The translations under genes were made by a program, and so were the position numbers. From positions 1 to 11,958 of the forward strand of contig JAFDZJ010000352.1 in the NCBI GenBank assembly GCA_018266965.1: a DNA stretch of 11,958 nt, written 5' to 3'. The notes under the pieces were generated by a model that saw nothing but the letters and a program-made list of their open reading frames with translations, did not search any database and had not been told where the DNA came from. Of the stretch, positions 1 through 6,051 are shown in pieces (the first letter of the stretch is position 1; the number at the start of each line of letters is the position of its first letter). The stretch comes from Bacteroidota bacterium (GTDB lineage: Bacteria > Bacteroidota > Bacteroidia > Flavobacteriales > Weeksellaceae).

Positions 1-8
1 AAGCACAT

Positions 9-22
9 CCCGAAAAATCGGG
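9..22. other. Short GC hairpin, possible terminator remnant
   Basis: The bases CCCGA (9-13) and TCGGG (18-22) pair perfectly around an AAAA loop, and AAGC (1-4) could pair with GCTT (27-30) outside it. Neither side has a good T-run. It may be the terminator of a gene beyond the window edge, but this cannot be settled here. Confidence 0.25.
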
Positions 23-54
23 AAGAGCTTTCACCTTTCCAACGCAGATAAAAT

Positions 55-208
55 TGAAACCGTTTACGGTTCACGAACACCAATAAGAAATATTTAAGAA
101 GTGAGTAATTAAAAAAAATCTCCTCCCCTTCTGAAACCGCTTACGGTTCACGAACACCTTTAAAAAATATAATAACCCGTGAGTAAAATAAAAAATGCGC
201 ATCCGCAC
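55..208. repeat. Imperfect 77-bp tandem duplication, two units
   Basis: A 27-bp block at 55-81 recurs at 132-158 with a single difference (T63 versus C140), so the period is 77 bp. The octamer GTGAGTAA follows in both units, at 101-108 and 179-186, 46 and 47 bases after the unit start. An A-rich run comes after it each time; the remaining bases have diverged. Each 27-bp block contains the perfect dyad AACCG-N4-CGGTT (58-71 and 135-148), and the only substitution falls in the N4 loop. A second, overlapping dyad, GTTC-AC-GAAC, could compete with it. The end of unit two is approximate. I do not recognise the family, and more units may lie beyond the window. Confidence 0.75.
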
Positions 209-245
209 AACCCGACACGACAAAGACAGAAAAATGCAGTATTGA

Positions 246-280
246 CAGTGGTTTACAAGGACAGACGACAAGAACCACTG
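246..280. repeat. Perfect 8-bp inverted repeat with 19-nt loop
   Basis: CAGTGGTT (246-253) and AACCACTG (273-280) are exact reverse complements separated by 19 bases. It lies in the T-poor, richer-G+C stretch and is not followed by a T-run on either strand, so it does not look like an intrinsic terminator. A smaller dyad, TGCG-CATC-CGCA, sits at 196-207. Confidence 0.5.
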
Positions 281-460
281 GCTATAACAAGGGTTTTGCA
301 AGAGAGAGGGTTAAGTCTTTGAAATAAGCTTTTGTGTATGTTTGTAGTGTAGTAATTCTATTTGATTCCAACAGCTAACGAAATGCAAAAAAATCTTCAT
401 TATTGTCTATTTGTTACTTGGTAAATGTCTCTGAATATAATAATAAATAATCATTAGTAC

Positions 461-493
461 ATAAATAAAATTGCGATGGATTTTCCACCGCAA
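461..493 (-). terminator. Intrinsic terminator of the M13 peptidase gene
   Basis: Read on the minus strand, bases 493-484 and 480-471 form a 10-bp stem around a 3-nt loop. Nine pairs are Watson-Crick and one is a G-U pair that is allowed only in the minus-strand transcript. TTTTATTTAT follows. The hairpin starts about 30 bases past the peptidase stop codon, in the right orientation. Confidence 0.8.
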
Positions 494-523
494 CTTTATT
501 ATTACTATTTAAAACACCAAAAA

Positions 524-2641
524 TTACCAAATTTTTATTTGTTCTTTTGGAGCTACGAACAATTTATCTCCCGGCTTCACATCAAATGCTTTTTGGAAAG
601 AAGGCATATTTACCAATGGTCCAAATGCACGGAAAAAACCAGGCGAATGAGGGTCAGTTTTTACTTGGTTGGTCATATATTGATCGGTGGATTTCGTCCT
701 CCAAACAGTTGCCCAACTCATGAAAAATCTTTGATCTTGTGAAAAACCAGAAATCTTACCTATTTTTCCATGATCTTTCAAATACATTTGCAGAGCTGTA
801 TAGGCGACATTAATCCCTCCAAGATCTCCAATATTTTCGCCAGAGGTAAATTTACCATTGACAAAAACTCCTTTTACTGGTTCGTATTTATTATATTGGT
901 TTGCCAATTGTTGAACTTTGAGTTCAAAATTTTTCTTATCTGCATCTGTCCACCAATTATTTAGGTTTCCATCTCCATCAAATCTAGCACCGGAATCATC
1001 AAAGCCATGGGAAATTTCATGACCGATAACCGCTCCAATTCCACCAAAATTAATTGCAGGATCTGCTTTGAAATTAAAAAACGGAGGTTGTAGTATAGCT
1101 GCCGGAAAAACAATTTCGTTATTGGACGAGTTGTAGTAGGCATTCACAGTTTGTGGACTCATTCCCCATTCTGTTTTATCTACTGGTTTGCCTACTTTTT
1201 CCAATTTTTTTTGATAACTCCATTCGGATATTTTCTCAAGATTGTTATAATAGGAACCTCCATTTTGAGGAGAAATTAATTGCAATTTAGAATAATCTTT
1301 CCATTTGTCTGGGTAGGCAATTTTCACAGTGAATTTTGCTAATTTGTCTTGGGCTTTTACTTTTGTCTCTGGCGACATCCAATCCAGATCTGCGATATGT
1401 TGTTGGAAAGCTTTTCGGATATAGTCCACATATTCTACCATTTTGGCTTTGGCTTCCGGCGTGAAATATTTTTCGACATATAACTTACCAAATGCTTCTC
1501 CCAATACTCCATTTACTACTCCCAAACCTCTTTTGTCCATCGAGCGTTGTTCCTTTTGACCTTGTAAATATTTGGAATAAAAATCGAATTTCAAATCGTC
1601 CAATTTTTGATTAAGATTTCCAGCATTACTACTTATCATGTGGTATTTCATGTATTCTTTTATCAAAGGAAGTGTTCTTTCGTTCATCCAAGTATCCATA
1701 TTTTGGTAGTATTTCAACTCTCCTATGATTACTTTATCGGTGTTCACGCCAACAGTTTTCAAATATTTTGGCAAATCAATGTGAGTAACCAACGAAGACA
1801 GTTCTGCCATGGTTTTAGGATTGTATCTTAGGTTGGCATCTCTACCCTGTTCTAGCGTTAGTAGATTTCCAGCTAATTTTTTTTCGAAATCTACAATTCT
1901 TTGTGCTGATTGAGTAGGGTTTTTATCTCCCAATTCACCCATCATGGAGGCAACATATTTTTGGTATTCTGCAAGCGTTTTGGTATTGGCTTCATTTATT
2001 TTTTGATAATAATCTTTCCCCAATCCTAGTGCGGGTCCTCCTAGATAGACAGCATTCATTTTGGAGTTTTTCATATCAGCAGAAGCATACCAATTGTAGA
2101 ATGGATTATCACCTTTTTTGGTTGCTTCCAACAAATAATTTTGTAAATCGGCAATCGATTTCAAGCCATCAATTTTTGCTATATCTTGTTGTATGGGATT
2201 GATTCCTTGTGCGTTTCTGGTTTTCCAATCCATGAAAGACCCGTACAAATCTTGTATTTTCTCGCCTTCGGAATTTGGAGCAAATTTTTCGGTTAATATT
2301 TTATTTAAAATTCCCAAAGAAGCAACATCTACTTCCTCTCGCAATCCATTGAAACTTCCCCAAGTAGCTTTATCCGATGGAATAACAGCAGTTTTCATCC
2401 AACCACCATTCACATAATCATAAAAATCGTCTTGTGGTCTAACTGTGGTATCCATATAGGACAAATTCAATCCTTCATCAACTTTATTATTAGTACCATT
2501 GTTTGAATTGGTAGAAACATCTCCTCCTTTTTGTCCGGGTTGTCCGGGTTTCCCTGGCTGTCCATTATTATGTATAGAGATACAAGAACTTATGGATAAA
2601 ATTGACGCAACCATCAGGATACTTGCCGTTAGTTTTTTCAT
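524..2641 (-). CDS. M13 family zinc endopeptidase lipoprotein (PepO/neprilysin-like)
   Basis: This is a 705-residue secreted zinc metallopeptidase that should cleave peptides outside the cytoplasm. The zinc motif HEISH is at residues 541-545 (ligands H541 and H545, catalytic E542). The third ligand and its partner are in ENIGD (E602, D606), and the substrate-binding NAYY is at 500-503. The spacing matches neprilysin, and length and order (M13_N, then M13) are complete for the family. I chose the start at 2641 over an in-frame ATG at 2680. It gives a clean lipoprotein signal ending in ISSC with lipidated Cys20, and a promoter-like box at 2663-2670 lies between the two starts. Residues 27-41 form five Gly-X-Y triplets, followed by an Asn-rich linker. 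No acidic residues follow Cys20, so the known flavobacterial surface-export signal is not evident and a periplasmic-facing location is likelier. Substrate unknown. Confidence 0.95.
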   Translation of the reverse strand: MKKLTASILMVASILSISSCISIHNNGQPGKPGQPGQKGGDVSTNSNNGTNNKVDEGLNLSYMDTTVRPQDDFYDYVNGGWMKTAVIPSDKATWGSFNGLREEVDVASLGILNKILTEKFAPNSEGEKIQDLYGSFMDWKTRNAQGINPIQQDIAKIDGLKSIADLQNYLLEATKKGDNPFYNWYASADMKNSKMNAVYLGGPALGLGKDYYQKINEANTKTLAEYQKYVASMMGELGDKNPTQSAQRIVDFEKKLAGNLLTLEQGRDANLRYNPKTMAELSSLVTHIDLPKYLKTVGVNTDKVIIGELKYYQNMDTWMNERTLPLIKEYMKYHMISSNAGNLNQKLDDLKFDFYSKYLQGQKEQRSMDKRGLGVVNGVLGEAFGKLYVEKYFTPEAKAKMVEYVDYIRKAFQQHIADLDWMSPETKVKAQDKLAKFTVKIAYPDKWKDYSKLQLISPQNGGSYYNNLEKISEWSYQKKLEKVGKPVDKTEWGMSPQTVNAYYNSSNNEIVFPAAILQPPFFNFKADPAINFGGIGAVIGHEISHGFDDSGARFDGDGNLNNWWTDADKKNFELKVQQLANQYNKYEPVKGVFVNGKFTSGENIGDLGGINVAYTALQMYLKDHGKIGKISGFSQDQRFFMSWATVWRTKSTDQYMTNQVKTDPHSPGFFRAFGPLVNMPSFQKAFDVKPGDKLFVAPKEQIKIW

Positions 2642-2662
2642 AATATTTTTATTAATATTTTT

Positions 2663-2670
2663 CAAATATA
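2663..2670 (-). promoter_or_regulatory. Putative -7 box (TATATTTG) for the M13 peptidase
   Basis: On the minus strand this matches the Bacteroidota -7 consensus TAnnTTTG exactly and ends 21 bases before the ATG at 2641. No TTTG/TTG sits at the preferred distance of about 19 bases upstream; the nearest TTTG is about 25 away. If real, transcription would begin downstream of the alternative ATG at 2680 and exclude it. Confidence 0.4.
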
Positions 2671-2716
2671 CAGAAAACAATTATCTATAATGATACAAAG
2701 ATTGCTATTTTTCATT

Positions 2717-2724
2717 TAATTTTG
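2717..2724 (+). promoter_or_regulatory. Putative -7 box (TAATTTTG) for the FUSC gene
   Basis: This is an exact TAnnTTTG match ending 18 bases before the ATG at 2743, in the short divergent spacer. A clear -33 element is not seen: an ATTG lies only 12 bases upstream of the box. The assignment rests on position and consensus. Confidence 0.4.
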
Positions 2725-2742
2725 CAATAGTTTAAAACATTT

Positions 2743-4989
2743 ATGAATTACAGTTCCGAATTAAAAAAATTTATAACTAGCCAACATATCAATTCAGCGG
2801 TTAGGATTACCTTTGCTATTGGAATACCTAGTGTAATATTCGCCTATTTCGGTATATTGAAAGAGTTGTTTTTGTTTCCATTGGCAACCTCGTTTGTTGG
2901 GCTTACAGATATGCCCGGACCTTATATTCGTAGGAGAAATACGCTGATACTCACAATACTATGTTTCATGTTGGTAATGGGTGTTGCAGGGATTTTCAAA
3001 GATTATCCATTTTTTATTTTTTTAGAAATAATTGTATTCGGAATGTTTTTCACTTTGATTGGTGTATTCGGAATAAGATTGGCAGCAGTAGGAGGACTTA
3101 CATTGGTAGTGTTTTCTATTTTTGTTGATGGGCAATTTTTCCATCATCATGTATTGATAAGTATGGCTATTTTTTTGGCAGGAGCATTGTGGTTTTTATT
3201 GGTATTCGTAGTAATTTCTACCATTCAACCTTACAAATTAGCTGGGCAAATGATTGGAGAAAATTATCTAGAACTGGCTAATTTCCTTAAAATAAAATCC
3301 AAATTTTACCTGAAAAATCAAGATAATGATGAGTTGTACAGAGCAGTAATTGCCAAACAAGTTGTAATAAAAAATCTTCAAGAAGATACCCGAGAGGTGG
3401 TTTTCAAAACAAGAAAGATAGTAAATGAATCTACTACTACCAGTAGATTATTGATGCTCTCTTTTCTCAATTCTATTGATTTGTATGAAAAACTATTAAC
3501 AGCAGAAAATGATTATTCCAAAATTCATAAAATCTTTGATGATGAAAATATTTTAGAAAAAATTCATGATTTTTTACAAGTTTTGGCGAATGAAATTGCC
3601 AATATTGGTATTTCTCTGCAAAGTGGCATCAAGACAAATCCTATAGAAGATTTTTCGTTATTAATGGAGCAATTGCATGAAAGCTATTTCCAATTGAAAA
3701 TGAAATCTATGAACCCTGACAATTTGGAGGATTTCATGGCATTAAGGATAATAATTTCAAGAATAAACGAAATTACCAAAGATATTCTAGCTTCTTATGA
3801 AGTGATGAATCAGGATTTGAGTTCTGCAAAAAGTCTTTCTACTGGTTTGGATCTCAATCAATTTGCTCCTAAAAGTGAAAAACTTAATCTAAAAGTATTG
3901 AGCAATCATTTCAGTTTACAATCTTCGCATTTCAGGCACGCCATACGGATTACAACCGCTTTGATAATTGGGTATGTAATTTCCCAAATTTCATATTTAG
4001 GAATTGGTCATTCTTATTGGATACTGATAACTTCTTTGGCAATTATGCGACCTGCATACAGTACTACCAAACACAGAAATTTACTCCGTTTATACGGGAC
4101 TATTCTTGGTGCAATTACTGCATATATAATCCTGATAACCATACAAAATGGTATGATATTGTTGGGAATTTTTATTTTTTCCATGATACTATGTTTTAGT
4201 TTTTTAAAAGATAAATATGCCTGGGCTGTATTTTTCATGACTATCTATATCTTCCTTTCATTTAATTTTTTAAATCCAGGAAAAGTCAATATTATTTTCA
4301 AAGACAGAATCATAGATACGGTGATTGCAGGTATCGTTGTTTTTATTACATCAAAATTTGTTTTTCCAGTTTGGGAACATAGTCAAAATTTGAATTTAAT
4401 GAAAAAATCCCTTTTAGCAAATTACTCGTATTTCAATACAGTTATCACGCAACTCAATACTGGCAATATACCTATACAAGAGTATAAAATGAAAAGAAAA
4501 GATGCGATTATCTCTTTGGCTAATCTATCGGATAATTTTCAAAGAATGCTTTCCGACCCCGAAAACAAACAGAAAAAAATGGAAATTGTATTGCAATTTG
4601 TCAATACTTCTCATCTTATCACTGCCTATATTGCTTCACTTTCTCAATATTACGCAACAAACAAACAATTTTCCGAAATAGATTTTGATGGGTGGAAGAA
4701 AAAAATTGGTTCCGAATTGCAATTAGCAATTGCTATACTAAACCAAGACCAATCGATATTTGAATTGAAAAATAGTCCCAATAATGAACCGGAAGATGAA
4801 ATACTCGATAAATTATTAGTGAAAAGGAAAAATGAAATTATCGAAAACGAAATCTATGATACTAGAGATCCTAACCGTATCACACATCTTACGGAGATTA
4901 TAAATATCCGAAAAATATTAGAACTTTTAGATGATGTTGCTGTACAACTGAAAAAGACAATAGCATTATACAAAAACGAAGAAAAATAA
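2743..4989 (+). CDS. FUSC/YccS-family inner-membrane protein
   Basis: This 748-residue polytopic protein is close in size to E. coli YccS (about 720). About six hydrophobic segments lie in residues 21-160 (FUSC-like N-terminal block), followed by a charged, helical cytoplasmic stretch of about 230 residues. A second membrane block starts near residue 397 and ends near W544, and a cytoplasmic tail of about 200 residues follows. The second block carries the FUSC_2 signature: Y425-W426, P437, T441-T442, R445, R449, G452-T453 and G456. Relatives include aromatic-acid efflux proteins (AaeB) and plant ALMT channels, but the substrate of the YccS branch is not established and nothing here reveals it. 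The gene is divergent from the M13 peptidase and convergent with deoD. There is no Shine-Dalgarno, only an A/T-rich leader. Family confident; transport role inferred. Confidence 0.88.
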   Translation: MNYSSELKKFITSQHINSAVRITFAIGIPSVIFAYFGILKELFLFPLATSFVGLTDMPGPYIRRRNTLILTILCFMLVMGVAGIFKDYPFFIFLEIIVFGMFFTLIGVFGIRLAAVGGLTLVVFSIFVDGQFFHHHVLISMAIFLAGALWFLLVFVVISTIQPYKLAGQMIGENYLELANFLKIKSKFYLKNQDNDELYRAVIAKQVVIKNLQEDTREVVFKTRKIVNESTTTSRLLMLSFLNSIDLYEKLLTAENDYSKIHKIFDDENILEKIHDFLQVLANEIANIGISLQSGIKTNPIEDFSLLMEQLHESYFQLKMKSMNPDNLEDFMALRIIISRINEITKDILASYEVMNQDLSSAKSLSTGLDLNQFAPKSEKLNLKVLSNHFSLQSSHFRHAIRITTALIIGYVISQISYLGIGHSYWILITSLAIMRPAYSTTKHRNLLRLYGTILGAITAYIILITIQNGMILLGIFIFSMILCFSFLKDKYAWAVFFMTIYIFLSFNFLNPGKVNIIFKDRIIDTVIAGIVVFITSKFVFPVWEHSQNLNLMKKSLLANYSYFNTVITQLNTGNIPIQEYKMKRKDAIISLANLSDNFQRMLSDPENKQKKMEIVLQFVNTSHLITAYIASLSQYYATNKQFSEIDFDGWKKKIGSELQLAIAILNQDQSIFELKNSPNNEPEDEILDKLLVKRKNEIIENEIYDTRDPNRITHLTEIINIRKILELLDDVAVQLKKTIALYKNEEK

Positions 4990-5040
4990 AAGACTCATTC
5001 GGTAATCAACCAACGAATTCTGCACTCTAAATAACTTCAC

Positions 5041-5076
5041 AAAAAAATCCGTTAAAAAAAACGGATTTTAATTATT
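5041..5076. terminator. Shared terminator between FUSC gene and deoD
   Basis: AAAATCCGTT (5044-5053) and AACGGATTTT (5060-5069) form a perfect 10-bp stem with a 6-nt A loop. On the minus strand it begins about 18 bases after the deoD stop and ends in a T7 run. On the plus strand it lies about 55 bases after the FUSC stop and is followed by T-rich sequence. It probably serves both convergent genes; the deoD role is more certain. Confidence 0.8.
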
Positions 5077-5087
5077 TTTAATGGCTT

Positions 5088-5795
5088 TTATAAGGCGATT
5101 ACAGCATCCAAAGCCAAACTCATCATTGTTTTTAATGCTTTTTCTCTTTGATCTGCGGAGATACTTTCACCAGTTGGGATAACATCTGAAACGGTAAGTA
5201 TAGTTGCTGCACTTTTCCCAAGAAATTGTGCATTGGCATACAATGCAAAGGATTCCATTTCTACCGCAGGACAATTGTTTTGTTGAGCAATTGCAGGAAT
5301 TTCCTTGTCCTTTCTATAAAAAATATCGCTAGAATGGATATTTACATTTTTTACTAAAAGTGATTTTTTTTGGGCGACCTCATTTATTTTATCAAAAGCA
5401 TTTCCTTGGTGTTTTATAGCTTCTCCTTCTATACCCCAGGCAAATTTAGCATAGGTAGATTCGCTAAATGAATATTCAACATTCAAGATGTCATAGACTT
5501 CTAATTCCGTAGTATAAGCACCACAAGTACCAATCCTGATAATAGTATCAACATTGTATTCGGTGTATAATTCGTAAGAATAAATACCGATACTAGGTAC
5601 TCCCATTCCACTTGCTCCTACTGTTACCTGTTTGCCTTTGTATGTTCCGGTGTAGAAAAAAATATTTCTTGTTTGGCTAACCAATTTTGCGTCCTCTAAA
5701 AAGTTATCCGCAATAAATTTTGCTCTCAATGGGTCTCCTGGCATCAAAACAATCGGAGCTATTTCTCCTTTTTTGGCAGCGATATGTACACTCAT
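5088..5795 (-). CDS. deoD: Purine nucleoside phosphorylase, DeoD type
   Basis: This is a cytosolic enzyme that cleaves purine (deoxy)ribonucleosides with phosphate to the base and (deoxy)ribose-1-phosphate, for purine salvage. The 235-residue protein can be numbered directly against E. coli DeoD. It has H4, phosphate ligands G20, R24, R43 and R87, T90 where E. coli has Ser, F159, the nucleoside-binding E179-M180-E181, and catalytic D204 with R217. This complete set belongs to the hexameric type, which accepts 6-amino and 6-oxo purines (adenosine, inosine, guanosine), unlike the trimeric type. The ATG at 5795 gives the usual N-terminus with GDPLRA at 20-25. The gene has its own putative promoter box and terminator, and the upstream gcvP ends in a hairpin, so it is probably monocistronic. 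Confidence 0.96.
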   Translation of the reverse strand: MSVHIAAKKGEIAPIVLMPGDPLRAKFIADNFLEDAKLVSQTRNIFFYTGTYKGKQVTVGASGMGVPSIGIYSYELYTEYNVDTIIRIGTCGAYTTELEVYDILNVEYSFSESTYAKFAWGIEGEAIKHQGNAFDKINEVAQKKSLLVKNVNIHSSDIFYRKDKEIPAIAQQNNCPAVEMESFALYANAQFLGKSAATILTVSDVIPTGESISADQREKALKTMMSLALDAVIAL

Positions 5796-5817
5796 AATTT
5801 CTTTTAATTTTATTCAA

Positions 5818-5825
5818 CAAAAATA
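5818..5825 (-). promoter_or_regulatory. Putative -7 box (TATTTTTG) for deoD
   Basis: This is an exact TAnnTTTG match on the minus strand, 22 bases before the deoD ATG, at nearly the same distance as the boxes of the M13 and FUSC genes. A TTTG lies 12 bases upstream of it, closer than the usual spacing of about 19. Further upstream are two AGTACAA half-sites (one near 5845-5851, one near 5911-5917). Apart from the gcvP terminator, I see nothing else in the 256-base spacer. Confidence 0.38.
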
Positions 5826-6002
5826 ATGAAATATTGGCAAATGATTGTACTTTCCAAAATAGAATTTAACAACTCAGATTTTCTTTGAAATAATACAATT
5901 TAATAAGATTTGTACTGAAAAACTGTTTATTCTTCATTTGTTTAAAAAAAAATTAACCCAAAAATTCTACCATTATATTTCCAAATCTCTCTTATTCAAT
6001 AA

Positions 6003-6035
6003 AAAAAAGCTACCCAGAACGAGGATAGCTTTTTT
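6003..6035 (-). terminator. Intrinsic terminator of gcvP
   Basis: On the minus strand GCTATCC (6029-6023) pairs with GGGTAGC (6015-6009), including one G-U pair, around a 7-nt loop. The stem is flanked by A6 on the 5' side and a T8 run on the 3' side. It begins about 17 bases past the gcvP stop and should separate gcvP from deoD. Confidence 0.87.
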
Positions 6036-6051
6036 GTTAAATTAACATTTC

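Larger units (their letters stand above)
1..460. other. Noncoding region with repeats; no credible gene
   Basis: About 460 bases lie between the window edge and the terminator of the M13 peptidase gene. A 76-codon open frame on the minus strand (71-301) crosses it, but it runs through both copies of a tandem repeat. Its product is rich in Phe, Cys, Arg and His, and it resembles no family I know, so I do not call it. What the region does hold is a small hairpin at 9-22, a 77-bp tandem duplication from 55, several short dyads, and a richer-G+C, T-poor stretch at about 196-310. From about 310 to 460 it is AT-rich and I see nothing else in it. Confidence 0.6.

Noticed and set aside
55..158. Possible CRISPR array (two 27-bp repeats)
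   Set aside because: There are only two copies with a 50-bp gap. The sequence after each repeat is partly shared (octamer, A-run), unlike unique spacers, and no cas gene is present.
71..301. 76-codon minus-strand open frame in the left noncoding region
   Set aside because: It runs through both tandem repeat units and the composition island. It has no recognisable domain, a Phe/Cys/Arg-rich product and no promoter box, so it is most likely a chance frame.
246..320. Integron attC-like recombination site
   Set aside because: A GTTAAGT that fits GTTRRRY occurs near 311, but no matching RYYYAAC partner sits at the right place. There is no cassette gene or integrase.
476..742. Plus-strand open frame overlapping the 3' end of the M13 peptidase gene
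   Set aside because: It is antisense to a complete, conserved zinc peptidase and begins inside its terminator; it is a shadow frame.
2642..2680. Longer M13 peptidase start at 2680 adding 13 residues
   Set aside because: It would place charged residues and Asn before a lipoprotein signal that begins perfectly at 2641, and it lies upstream of the likely promoter box.
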